DNA of 64,000 bases from contig CACNDI010000001.1 of NCBI GenBank assembly GCA_902619165.1, positions 170,522 through 234,521 of the forward strand. The letters run 5' to 3'. The DNA is from an uncultured Alphaproteobacteria bacterium (lineage in GTDB: Bacteria > Pseudomonadota > Alphaproteobacteria > Rhodobacterales > Rhodobacteraceae). The notes beneath the pieces are model-generated. The model had not been told where the DNA came from. It saw only the letters and a list, made by a program, of their open reading frames with translations, and did no database searches. Shown here in pieces: positions 25,746-33,484 of the stretch. Both the position numbers and the translations under genes were made by a program. Within the stretch, counting starts at the first letter, position 1; every line of letters begins with the position of its first letter.

Positions 25746-26912
25746 ATGAATATTTTACCAGAAATAGACAAAATATCCAATGAACTAAAAAAAATCTTTA
25801 AAGACCTTCACCAGCATCCCGAATTAGGGTTTGAAGAGGTAAGAACATCTGAAATAGTAAAAGAAAAGCTTCAAGAATTTGGTGTAGACGAGATACACAC
25901 ACAAATAGGGAAGACGGGAGTAGTAGCTGTTATAAATGGCAAACAACAAGGTGCTAATAAAATTGGGCTGAGAGCAGATATGGATGCGCTTCCAATTGAG
26001 GAAACAACTAACCTAGATTATGCGTCAAAAAATCGAGGCATAATGCATGCCTGTGGGCACGACGGGCATACTACAATGTTGCTCGGGGCAGCAAAGCATC
26101 TGTGTGAAACCCGCAATTTTAAAGGTAAGGCTATCTTAATTTTTCAACCAGCTGAGGAAGGCCTGGGTGGAGCACGACTTATGTTAAAAGAGGGTTTATT
26201 TGAAAAGTTTCCATGCTCTGAAATTTATGGAATACATAATTCTCCAAATGGTAGACATAGTGAGATTTCAATATGCAAAGGCAAAGCCATGGCAGGTGCT
26301 TCTTTTTTTGATATCACAATAAACGCAAAAGGAAGTCACGCTGCTATGCCTCATCAATCAATAGATCCGATTATTATTTGTGCAAACATGATTGATCAAA
26401 TGCAGGCTATAGTTTCGAGAAACACGCCACCTCTAGAAAGCGTTGTCTTATCAATAACCCAGATCCATTCTGGCTCGGCGTACAATGTAATTCCTGAGGA
26501 AGCTACCCTCTGTGGAACGATACGGTATTTTTCCGAAGAAGTTTATGCGTTAGTTGAAGATCGTGTAAAAGCGATATGCAGAGGGCTTGAAGCAACCTAT
26601 AATGTTGAAGTAATTACTGATCTTCGAAATACTTTTGATGTTCTGCATAATGATAATGAACTAAGTGATTGTTATATGGATGCCGCAGAAGAAATTGTTG
26701 GAAAAGAGAATATTATAAGAACTGCACGACCAGCTACTGGCTCTGAAGACTTTGCCGATATGTTAAAACATGTTAAAGGAGCATACTGTAGAATAGGCCA
26801 TAGTGGAACTCAACCACTTCATAGCCCTAAGTTTACACTAGATCCAGAGATAATTCCGGTGGGTGCATCAGTTTTAGCTAGGCTAGTAGAAAAGCAAATG
26901 CCCACTAATTGA
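25746..26912 (+). CDS. M20D amidohydrolase (hippurate hydrolase / N-acyl amino acid deacylase-like)
   Basis: A 388-residue metallohydrolase. RADMDALPIEE, GIMHACGHDGHTTMLLGAA (metal ligands C103 and H105), PAEEGLGGA (E137/E138) and the later TGSEDFADM are the motifs of the M20D group: hippurate hydrolase, IAA-amino acid hydrolase and N-acetyl-diaminopimelate deacetylase. Substrates are N-acyl amino acids. Cytosolic, with no signal peptide. Monocistronic; it converges with the SulP gene. Confidence 0.88.
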   Translation: MNILPEIDKISNELKKIFKDLHQHPELGFEEVRTSEIVKEKLQEFGVDEIHTQIGKTGVVAVINGKQQGANKIGLRADMDALPIEETTNLDYASKNRGIMHACGHDGHTTMLLGAAKHLCETRNFKGKAILIFQPAEEGLGGARLMLKEGLFEKFPCSEIYGIHNSPNGRHSEISICKGKAMAGASFFDITINAKGSHAAMPHQSIDPIIICANMIDQMQAIVSRNTPPLESVVLSITQIHSGSAYNVIPEEATLCGTIRYFSEEVYALVEDRVKAICRGLEATYNVEVITDLRNTFDVLHNDNELSDCYMDAAEEIVGKENIIRTARPATGSEDFADMLKHVKGAYCRIGHSGTQPLHSPKFTLDPEIIPVGASVLARLVEKQMPTN

Positions 26913-26926
26913 TTTATATGATTAAA

Positions 26927-28564
26927 TTATTTAGCGAGGACGCCTGTCTTTACATTATAATCAACAGCTATCTGGTAAGTTGGGTCGTCATCACTGTCTA
27001 CCATAAGCTGGCCTGTCTTCGTCAAGAGGTCATGACAATCACGGCTTAAGTGACGTAATTTCACCTCTCTTCCAGAACTTTGATATTTTTCAGCAATATC
27101 TTCAATAGCTTTCAACGCCGATTGATCAACTACCTTTGACTTAGCGAAATCTAGAATAACCGTTTTCGGGTCATTATCTGGTTTGAAAATTTCAACAAAA
27201 CTTTCGACGGATCCAAAAAAAAGAGGTCCTTCAATATCATAAACCTTAGCTCCCTTTGTTCTTATAGAAGGGCGTTCAACGGCTCGTATCCTTATAGCGG
27301 AGTTCCAGGCAAATACTAAAGCAGAAACTATAACCCCCACTAAAACAGCAACAGCTAAGTCTTCGAGAACTGTGACAACAGTTACTAAGACGATAACAAG
27401 AGCATCTGATTTTGGGATTTTTGTGATTAAGCTGATAGAATTCCAAGCAAAGGTACCAATTACCACCATGAACATAACGCCCACTAAAGCGGCTATCGGA
27501 ATGGCTTCAATAAGCGCACTGCCATACAAAATAAAGAAAAGTAGAAAAAGAGAGGCTGCCGTGCCGGCAATTCTTGTTCTTCCGCCTGATTTAACATTAA
27601 TCATAGACTGACCAATCATCGCACATCCACCCATACCACCAAAAAACCCAGTAACGGTATTTGCAGCGCCTTGCGCCATACACTCTTGTCTTGTTCCACC
27701 TCTTTTATTCGTGATTTCTCCAACAAGGTTGAGAGTTAAAAGACTTTCAATTAGTCCAATAGCAGAAAGCACTATCGCGTAAGGGAAAATAATATATAAA
27801 GTTTCTAAATTGAGAGGAACCGTCGGAATAGAAAAAAGTGGCAAACCACCAGCCACCGGGGCGAGATCTCCCACGGATGGAACAGGAATATCAAAATAAA
27901 TAACAACTAGGCTGACAATTATTATTGCTGCTAAAGGTCCAGGCAATAGTCGTGTTATTTTTGGAGTAAGCCAAATTAAAACCATTGTAATACAGACTAT
28001 TAAGACCGAAGTGCTTAATAGCATACCGCTCATCCATTCCAAATTGCCATCTGCAGTTTCAAATTGAAATTGCCTTATCTGGGCGAGGCCAATTACTATT
28101 GCGAGCCCATTAACAAAACCCAACATCACTGGTTGAGGAACCATCCGAATGAATTTTCCTAGCTTAAAAACACCAGCAAGAATCTGAAGTATACCCATTA
28201 GGATTACAGTCGCAAATAGGTATTGAACACCGTGCTCTGATACAAGGGAAATCATAACTACAGCCAAGGCGCCTGTTGCACCCGAGATCATCCCTGGCCT
28301 TCCTCCAAAAAGAGCGGTAACCAAACCAACAATAAAAGCGGCATATAATCCAACCAGAGGCTCTACTCCAGCAACAAAAGCAAATGCAACTGCTTCAGGA
28401 ACTAATGCTATAGCTACCGTAAGTCCAGCGAGTATCTCAACTCTCAATAGTGAGATAGAGAGCTGGTTACTAAGAGAATTATTTTGATAGCGCTCAGCTA
28501 ATAACGAAATTGCTGTTTTTATCACTGGCTGCCTCTTTAATGGTTTAAAAAAAATTTGTACCAC
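26927..28564 (-). CDS. SulP-family anion transporter with STAS domain
   Basis: A 545-residue inner-membrane transporter with 10-14 hydrophobic segments. LLRVEILAGLTVAIALVPEA is the SulP N-terminal signature, and GGMGGCAMIGQSMINVKSGG lies in the substrate-binding region. The C-terminal ~110 residues form a STAS domain (KVYDIEGPLFFGSVESFVE...VILDFAKSKVVDQSALKAI). The family carries sulfate, bicarbonate or other oxyanions, often with sodium or protons. In marine bacteria the BicA-like members move bicarbonate; the substrate here cannot be fixed. Confidence 0.9.
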   Translation of the reverse strand: MVQIFFKPLKRQPVIKTAISLLAERYQNNSLSNQLSISLLRVEILAGLTVAIALVPEAVAFAFVAGVEPLVGLYAAFIVGLVTALFGGRPGMISGATGALAVVMISLVSEHGVQYLFATVILMGILQILAGVFKLGKFIRMVPQPVMLGFVNGLAIVIGLAQIRQFQFETADGNLEWMSGMLLSTSVLIVCITMVLIWLTPKITRLLPGPLAAIIIVSLVVIYFDIPVPSVGDLAPVAGGLPLFSIPTVPLNLETLYIIFPYAIVLSAIGLIESLLTLNLVGEITNKRGGTRQECMAQGAANTVTGFFGGMGGCAMIGQSMINVKSGGRTRIAGTAASLFLLFFILYGSALIEAIPIAALVGVMFMVVIGTFAWNSISLITKIPKSDALVIVLVTVVTVLEDLAVAVLVGVIVSALVFAWNSAIRIRAVERPSIRTKGAKVYDIEGPLFFGSVESFVEIFKPDNDPKTVILDFAKSKVVDQSALKAIEDIAEKYQSSGREVKLRHLSRDCHDLLTKTGQLMVDSDDDPTYQIAVDYNVKTGVLAK

Positions 28565-28706
28565 TTAATATGGACTTTAGAGAAATATGTAAAGCCTGTT
28601 TTCTCTATTTAGATAGAATATAAAACTTTTTGTTAGGACTGATTAAATCACTTGCCAGTTAAAAATACCCTCAATTGATAAGCTAGTTGATAAAAAAATC
28701 CTATCT

Positions 28707-29498
28707 TTGCGGCTGCAAAAAGAGGAGCGTTTTCTACATTTTTGGAATGAAAAAAATTTATCAAAAGTCGATTATATAAGAACACTGGTTACCGTAGCAT
28801 CTGTTTCAAATAATCTGTCATGGATCTTTTTCTCCGCTTACCAATGTGCAATTAGATATCATTTCAAGCAAAAAATAAGAGGAACTATTTCTCTAGCAGT
28901 TAGAGAAAACCCTGATGCTCCTATAAAAGCTTCTTTTGATAATAAAAAAAATATATTGTCAATAAGTGGTAAGAAATCTTGGTTGGTCAGCACAAATGTA
29001 GAAATGATACTATTGTTTGTAAGGTTAAAGAAACCTATTGAATTACGACTCAACAATAGCACGAGTTTATTAAATTCAATTCTAATTTCAATTTACAAAG
29101 AAAAGTCTGCAATTCGCAAAACGTATGAGAAAACAAGATTTTTAAAAAATTTAAATCAAGGCAATTTAACGTTAGAACATACACAAATTTTTTCCAAACA
29201 TATTTCTTCTGGGAAAAAAATTCGCGGTTTCGGGGCCTCAGAACAATTTTTCGTTATGCTCTCCTTAGGAATATATTTTGTTAATTCGGTCAAAAGTCCA
29301 AAACTAAAGAGAAGCTTCTATGTTACAGTAAAAGCTCTGATTTTAGATTTCAATGCACGAAAACCGCTTAAATTTTTAGTGAAACATCATAAGAAAACTC
29401 TAATTAAATTGATCAACACTTTCGGACAACTACCAGAAAGAAAAGCGATAATTAATTGGGATACTGATAAAACCATTTTTAAAAACATATTAAAGTGA
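28707..29498 (+). CDS. Unknown protein, faintly acyl-CoA dehydrogenase-like
   Basis: A 263-residue basic, lysine-rich protein starting with TTG. The stretch GTISLAVRENPDAPIKASF followed by ILSISGKKSWLVSTNVEMIL resembles the middle beta domain of acyl-CoA dehydrogenases, where SLAxTEPxxGS...LxGxKxWxTxA is conserved. The preceding helices (WIFFSAYQCAIRYHF) and following helices also fit that fold. Flavin- and acyl-CoA-contacting residues and the catalytic Glu are not evident, and the protein is ~120 residues too short. It may be a degenerate or non-catalytic relative, or something else. It has no partner genes; 142 bases precede it. Confidence 0.5.
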   Translation: MRLQKEERFLHFWNEKNLSKVDYIRTLVTVASVSNNLSWIFFSAYQCAIRYHFKQKIRGTISLAVRENPDAPIKASFDNKKNILSISGKKSWLVSTNVEMILLFVRLKKPIELRLNNSTSLLNSILISIYKEKSAIRKTYEKTRFLKNLNQGNLTLEHTQIFSKHISSGKKIRGFGASEQFFVMLSLGIYFVNSVKSPKLKRSFYVTVKALILDFNARKPLKFLVKHHKKTLIKLINTFGQLPERKAIINWDTDKTIFKNILK

Positions 29499-29578
29499 AT
29501 CATTAGGGTTCAAAAAATAAACCTTTTTTTTTATTAAAAATTAAATTATAGTCTAGAAAATAATTGTGGAGATAGATT

Positions 29579-29857
29579 ATGAAGCTCAAAATTTTATTAA
29601 CTGCGGTCGCCTTTTGCTTAAGTTCTGCTTCCTTTGCTGGAGATCTATTAGGATGGAACCATAGTTGTTGGGACAATAAAACAGCATTGTTCACAGATAA
29701 GATGAATAAAGCAATAGAGGTTGCGTCTCTAGACAGAGAAACTCTGTTGAAGGTCGATCAATTGACAACAGAGTGCCATTACAATGTCAATTTAGGCCTA
29801 TCTACTTACGAAACAGATACGTGCAAACAAGCATTGGAAATGGTTGGAGTAAACTAG
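29579..29857 (+). CDS. Small exported protein of unknown function
   Basis: A 92-residue precursor. The first ~21 residues (MKLKILLTAVAFCLSSASFA) are a clear Sec signal peptide with cleavage after SFA. The mature part of ~71 residues has cysteines in HSCWDNK, TECHYN and DTCKQ that could form one disulfide plus one free thiol. It has no known motif. A GTGGAGATAG ribosome binding region precedes the ATG. Expected in the periplasm. Confidence 0.7.
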   Translation: MKLKILLTAVAFCLSSASFAGDLLGWNHSCWDNKTALFTDKMNKAIEVASLDRETLLKVDQLTTECHYNVNLGLSTYETDTCKQALEMVGVN

Positions 29858-29884
29858 TCAACTGATATTTTTCTTGGTCAATTT

Positions 29885-30595
29885 CTACCAATACTCTCCA
29901 TAAGGACGTAATTCAACGCGGAATGACCATACAGATTTATCTTGCTTCACGACCTTGAAGATCTCCTCAGCTATATGTTTCGGAGAAGAAAAAAAATCAT
30001 CTGGTTTATCTGGGGCAAGTCGCGGCCGGGTTCTGGGTGTGTCAATCAACGCGTCTATAATAATATAGGCCACATGTATTCCTTTCGGACCAAATTCTCT
30101 GGCCATAGATTCTGCTAGTATCTTTTGAGCTGATTTAGAAGCAGCAAAAAAACCCCAACCATCTTTTCCTCTTTCTGCAGCCGTATTACCTGTAACAATA
30201 ATCGTGCCACTCTCTCTTTCTAACATTTTTGGAAGAGCCATCTGTGACAAAATAAGTAAAGCGGTTGTGTTAACTCTAAAATTTTTTTCCAAATCTTCGT
30301 AGCTCAAATCAAGGATGGGTCCTCGCGTTCCCAATGGAGCATTGTGTATCACCACCTCAGCTGGTCCAAGATCCGTTAGTATTTTATTTATTGTTTGTTT
30401 AAAATCTTTAATATCACCCACATCACATGGATAAGCGGTCGTATTGTTATACTTTCTTTCCAAATTTTTGAGGTTGTCTTCAGTTCGAGCAATCATGGCA
30501 ACGTGGTAGCCATTTTCGGAAAAGTAACGCGCAATTTCAGCACCAGTACCAGTTTCAGGTCCAACGCCTGTTAATATACATAATTTTTTATTCAT
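29885..30595 (-). CDS. Short-chain dehydrogenase/reductase lacking the usual tyrosine
   Basis: A 236-residue SDR. The N-terminal CILTGVGPETGTGAEIARYF is a variant Gly-rich NAD(P) motif, and NAPLG and IIVTGNTA follow. At the catalytic YxxxK position the sequence is FFAASKSA, so Phe150 replaces the tyrosine while Lys154 stays. A Phe there is seen in one SDR subgroup with KFALRGLAQSMARE-like context and unknown activity; this protein's AESMAREFGPKGIHVAYI matches it. It overlaps the upstream GST gene by eight bases, so the two form an operon. Confidence 0.82.
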   Translation of the reverse strand: MNKKLCILTGVGPETGTGAEIARYFSENGYHVAMIARTEDNLKNLERKYNNTTAYPCDVGDIKDFKQTINKILTDLGPAEVVIHNAPLGTRGPILDLSYEDLEKNFRVNTTALLILSQMALPKMLERESGTIIVTGNTAAERGKDGWGFFAASKSAQKILAESMAREFGPKGIHVAYIIIDALIDTPRTRPRLAPDKPDDFFSSPKHIAEEIFKVVKQDKSVWSFRVELRPYGEYW

Positions 30596-31220
30596 CTAAC
30601 TTGAACCTTCTATCCAGTTTTTCATACCAAGCTTTGACTTTCTCAAATTCATCAAAATTCATTTCAATAGCAATGGCTAGCGTTACTACCTCGTAGCCTG
30701 TTATATCAGCGATGCTTAACGCTTTGCCGGCTACGTATGGGGACGTTTTTAAATGAACGTTTAGTCTCTCAAACAATATTCTGCATGACTCTATCCCTCT
30801 TTTCGCTATTGCAGGAACTTGTGGTAAATCGTTACGCGTTCCGGGTAAAACTTTTCCTTCGTATCTCTCAAATTTATTTCTGATGCCATTAATAAGGGGA
30901 ATATATCCATCAATTTCAAGTCGTCTATTCCACATTTCAATGATTGCTCTTTCTTTAGAAGTCTTTCCAAATAACTTTTTCGAAGAGTTATTAGTCTCTT
31001 CTAAAAACCTACAGATTGCCACAGTCTCGGAAATTGCAGTCCCATCAGCTAACTCAAGAAAGGGAATGCAATGAAATGGATTAAGTGAATTGAAAGGCTC
31101 TTCAAATTGATCCCCATCTCTAACATTAAGTTGCACTATTGGCAGCTCAATTCCTGTTTCTTTGAGAAAAAAAGTAACTCTCTTAGAGGCTGGAGCCATA
31201 TCAAATTGATAAAGTTTCAT
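30588..31220 (-). CDS. Glutathione S-transferase
   Basis: A 210-residue GST. The start at 31220 (MKLYQFDMAPASKRVTFFLK) fits the family and has AAGG upstream; the frame extends 78 codons further upstream but that part looks non-coding. FNSLNPFHCIPFLEL holds the cis-proline, and GTAISETVAICRFLEE the G-site Ser/Glu. The C-terminal SIADITGYEVV has the N-capping aspartate. Cytosolic detoxification or thioether chemistry. Operon with the SDR downstream. Upstream lies the flagellin relic. Confidence 0.86.
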   Translation of the reverse strand: MKLYQFDMAPASKRVTFFLKETGIELPIVQLNVRDGDQFEEPFNSLNPFHCIPFLELADGTAISETVAICRFLEETNNSSKKLFGKTSKERAIIEMWNRRLEIDGYIPLINGIRNKFERYEGKVLPGTRNDLPQVPAIAKRGIESCRILFERLNVHLKTSPYVAGKALSIADITGYEVVTLAIAIEMNFDEFEKVKAWYEKLDRRFKLDE

Positions 31221-31341
31221 TAATTTTACCTTTTTTTTCAAAAGAAAGCTTAGTTTATATTTTGAATTAAACAAAATATATAAATACAAATTTAGTAATT
31301 TTTGTCGTTTATGGTATTGGGATGATGGGTTTGGTATCTCG

Positions 31342-32148
31342 TTGACTATAAATAATGACAGTGCAATTGGATTTGCATTGATTGCGCTGGGTCGTTCATT
31401 AAGTTTGATGGATGAAGCTATTGAACGTCTGTCCACTGGGAAAAGAATTAACAAGGCATCTGATGATACAGCCGGAATTCATCAAATAATGAGATAAAAC
31501 GCGGGAATCCAAGGAATAGAGACCGCATCAAGAAATGCCGCAGGCGGACAATCTTTACTAGACATATTAGACACAAGTTTATCGGAAGTGCAATGTATCT
31601 TGCTAAGAATTCGCGAGCTGACTATCCAAGCTATAAGTGATACGAATTCTGCCGCTGATAGATTCGCGTTAGACTCCGAGTTATCGCAACTAGAGCTGGA
31701 AATTACTCGCATCGGTAGCGCTACCTCTTTCGGGGGCAATCCAGTATTTGATGGAAACCTGCATTATCTTCAGATTGGACCTCGATCCGATAACACGCTG
31801 GAAGTTCAAGCCTATACTCTGAGCGCCTCTACACTGGGATTAACACAAGATTTAATGTCTAGAAGTAATGCCGAGAACTATTTAGGCATCATTGATACTG
31901 CGATAGAAGATATCAATGAAAAAAAAGGTGCAGCCGTAGCATAATCAAATAGACTGGATTTTATAATATTCACCCGGGATGATAGTAAAGTAAATCTGAT
32001 TAAATCCAGAAGTACTATTGAAGACGCAGATTATGCCGCGGAGAGTATGAAATTGGCAAAAGCGAAAATATTGGAACAGGTTGCAATAGCGATGATCGCT
32101 CAGGCGAATGCTAGAACGCAATGGATACTAAAGCTTTTGGAAAATTGA
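31342..32148 (+). pseudogene. Flagellin gene relic with two in-frame stop codons
   Basis: One uninterrupted register of ~270 codons reads as a bacterial flagellin. The N-terminal D0/D1 part has SLSLMDEAIERLSTGKRINK and ASDDTAG; the C-terminal part has STIEDADYAAESMKLAKAKI and AMIAQANARTQWILKLL, both textbook. Two TAA codons interrupt it, at 31495-31497 (where a Gln or similar is usual) and at 31942-31944, and no frameshift is needed. No proper ATG start is visible; TTG at 31342 is the best remaining start. Total length is near that of short alphaproteobacterial flagellins. G+C over 31621-31740 is about 47% by hand count, against about 32% over 32401-32460 in the adjacent gene, which suggests foreign origin or recent decay. 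No other flagellar gene is in the window. Confidence 0.9.
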
Positions 32149-32170
32149 AAAAAAATGTTACATAAGGTGC

Positions 32171-32947
32171 ATGAAGTCAATTGTCGAAAAAATAAGTGAT
32201 TTTCTTTTTGAGGCGCACGAAGCCGGTGATAGGTTTGTAAATCTTGAAAAAGATATGAAACCAAAAGATTTCGATGAAGCTTACGAAGTTCAGACGCAAT
32301 TGCGGCAAAAGTTACCCCGAGGATCTCTTGGAGGGTACAAAATTGCCCTATCTTCTAAAATACAACAAGACTATCACAAAATCAGTCACCCAGTTTATGG
32401 TGGGCTCTTTAAGAATGAGATTTTCAATAGTCCTAAGACAATAGTTCTAAAAAACTACCATAGAATGAGTGTCGAGTTTGAATTAGCCTTTGAACTATCC
32501 GAACGCATTATAGATCCCTCTATCCAACGAAACCCAGAAAATATTGTCCACGATATTCTAAATGTTTTACCCGCTATCGAGCTCATAGATGATAGGGGTG
32601 CAAATTATGATGGTCTAGATCCACTTTCTCTAGCCTGTGATAATGCGTGGTCTGGTGGCCTAGTTTTAGGAGAGCCAATAAATAATTGGCAGGAAAAAAA
32701 TTTTCTAGACATACAATCTACCTGTGAATGGAATAATGAACCAAGGTTAACAACTGGCGTGCTTGACGCGAAGCCTTTTGAAAATCTGTGCTGGTTGATC
32801 AATGAGCTAAACTCGCGTAAAAGTGAACTAAAACCTGGAATGATTATAATAACGGGAAGTGTCTTTAAAGTAAGACAAGCAAAAGTGGGGGATAAGATAA
32901 ACCATATTCTTTCTGATCATGGGAAAGTTAGCATAGCAGTAATTTAG
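32171..32947 (+). CDS. 2-keto-4-pentenoate hydratase-like protein, copy 2
   Basis: A 258-residue protein of the MhpD/4-oxalocrotonate decarboxylase group: LGGYKIALSSKIQQDY, SVEFELAFELSERI (metal Glu), LPAIELIDDRGANYDG and the C-terminal KPGMIIITGSVFKVRQAKVGD. The reaction is probably hydration or dehydration of an enolised keto acid with a divalent metal. It is followed 29 bases later by the ATC-hydrolase-like gene, so they are probably cotranscribed. It differs clearly from the copy at 22305-23141. Confidence 0.8.
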   Translation: MKSIVEKISDFLFEAHEAGDRFVNLEKDMKPKDFDEAYEVQTQLRQKLPRGSLGGYKIALSSKIQQDYHKISHPVYGGLFKNEIFNSPKTIVLKNYHRMSVEFELAFELSERIIDPSIQRNPENIVHDILNVLPAIELIDDRGANYDGLDPLSLACDNAWSGGLVLGEPINNWQEKNFLDIQSTCEWNNEPRLTTGVLDAKPFENLCWLINELNSRKSELKPGMIIITGSVFKVRQAKVGDKINHILSDHGKVSIAVI

Positions 32948-32976
32948 GAAGTAACTGTTTAATTTGGAGATAATAA

Positions 32977-33477
32977 ATGGAAAGAGACACAAAGTTAAAA
33001 GATGAGCTAACGCAAAAGATTGGAGTTTTAACACGGCGCGAAACAGAAGCTAGGATCATAGCACCTTTTGTAGATGCCCTAATAAAAACCTTTGGCAAAG
33101 AAAAAATAATACCGATTTTAGAAAAAACAGTTATGGAGCTGGCTCGCGATCAAGGCTCATCTCTAGCGAAAGAATATGGCAATGATGTTTCTTCTTTTCT
33201 TAAAACGCTAAAGTTCTGGACTCAAGATGGAGCACTCGAAATAGACTTGCTGGAGAAGAATGATACAAAACTAGATTTTAATGTAACAAGGTGTAGGTAT
33301 GCCGAAATGTATAAGTCGTTAGGAATACAAGATCTTGGGGCTGTTTTGTCTTGCAATAGAGATGCCGCAATGATTGAAGGATTCAACAAAAGTGCAAGAC
33401 TTAATCGAGAAACCACTATCATGAGTGGTGGGCAATGCTGCACTTTTAGATACACATTTGAGAAACCCAGCGCGTAA
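32977..33477 (+). CDS. L-2-amino-thiazoline-4-carboxylic acid hydrolase family protein
   Basis: A 166-residue soluble protein. LTRRETEARIIAPFVDALI, ARDQGSSLAKEYG, DGALEIDLLEKNDTKLDFNV, TRCRYAEMYKSLG and LSCNRDAAMIEGFN match the ATC hydrolase family (PF14196) almost throughout. The founding enzyme opens L-2-amino-thiazoline-4-carboxylate to carbamoyl-cysteine on the way to L-cysteine, but most members are untested. A GGAG ribosome binding site precedes the ATG. It follows a keto-acid hydratase gene, so a different ring-opening role is possible. Confidence 0.83.
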   Translation: MERDTKLKDELTQKIGVLTRRETEARIIAPFVDALIKTFGKEKIIPILEKTVMELARDQGSSLAKEYGNDVSSFLKTLKFWTQDGALEIDLLEKNDTKLDFNVTRCRYAEMYKSLGIQDLGAVLSCNRDAAMIEGFNKSARLNRETTIMSGGQCCTFRYTFEKPSA

Positions 33478-33484
33478 GGATAAG

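Noticed and set aside
29505..29535. GGTT...AACC with a T run after the gene ending at 29498, as a terminator
   Set aside because: The stem has only four pairs, too weak to call.
31588..31944. A 118-residue open frame that could be called a separate flagellin-like gene
   Set aside because: The frame continues in the same register on both sides of its two flanking TAA codons with flagellin N- and C-terminal sequence, so it is the middle of one broken gene.
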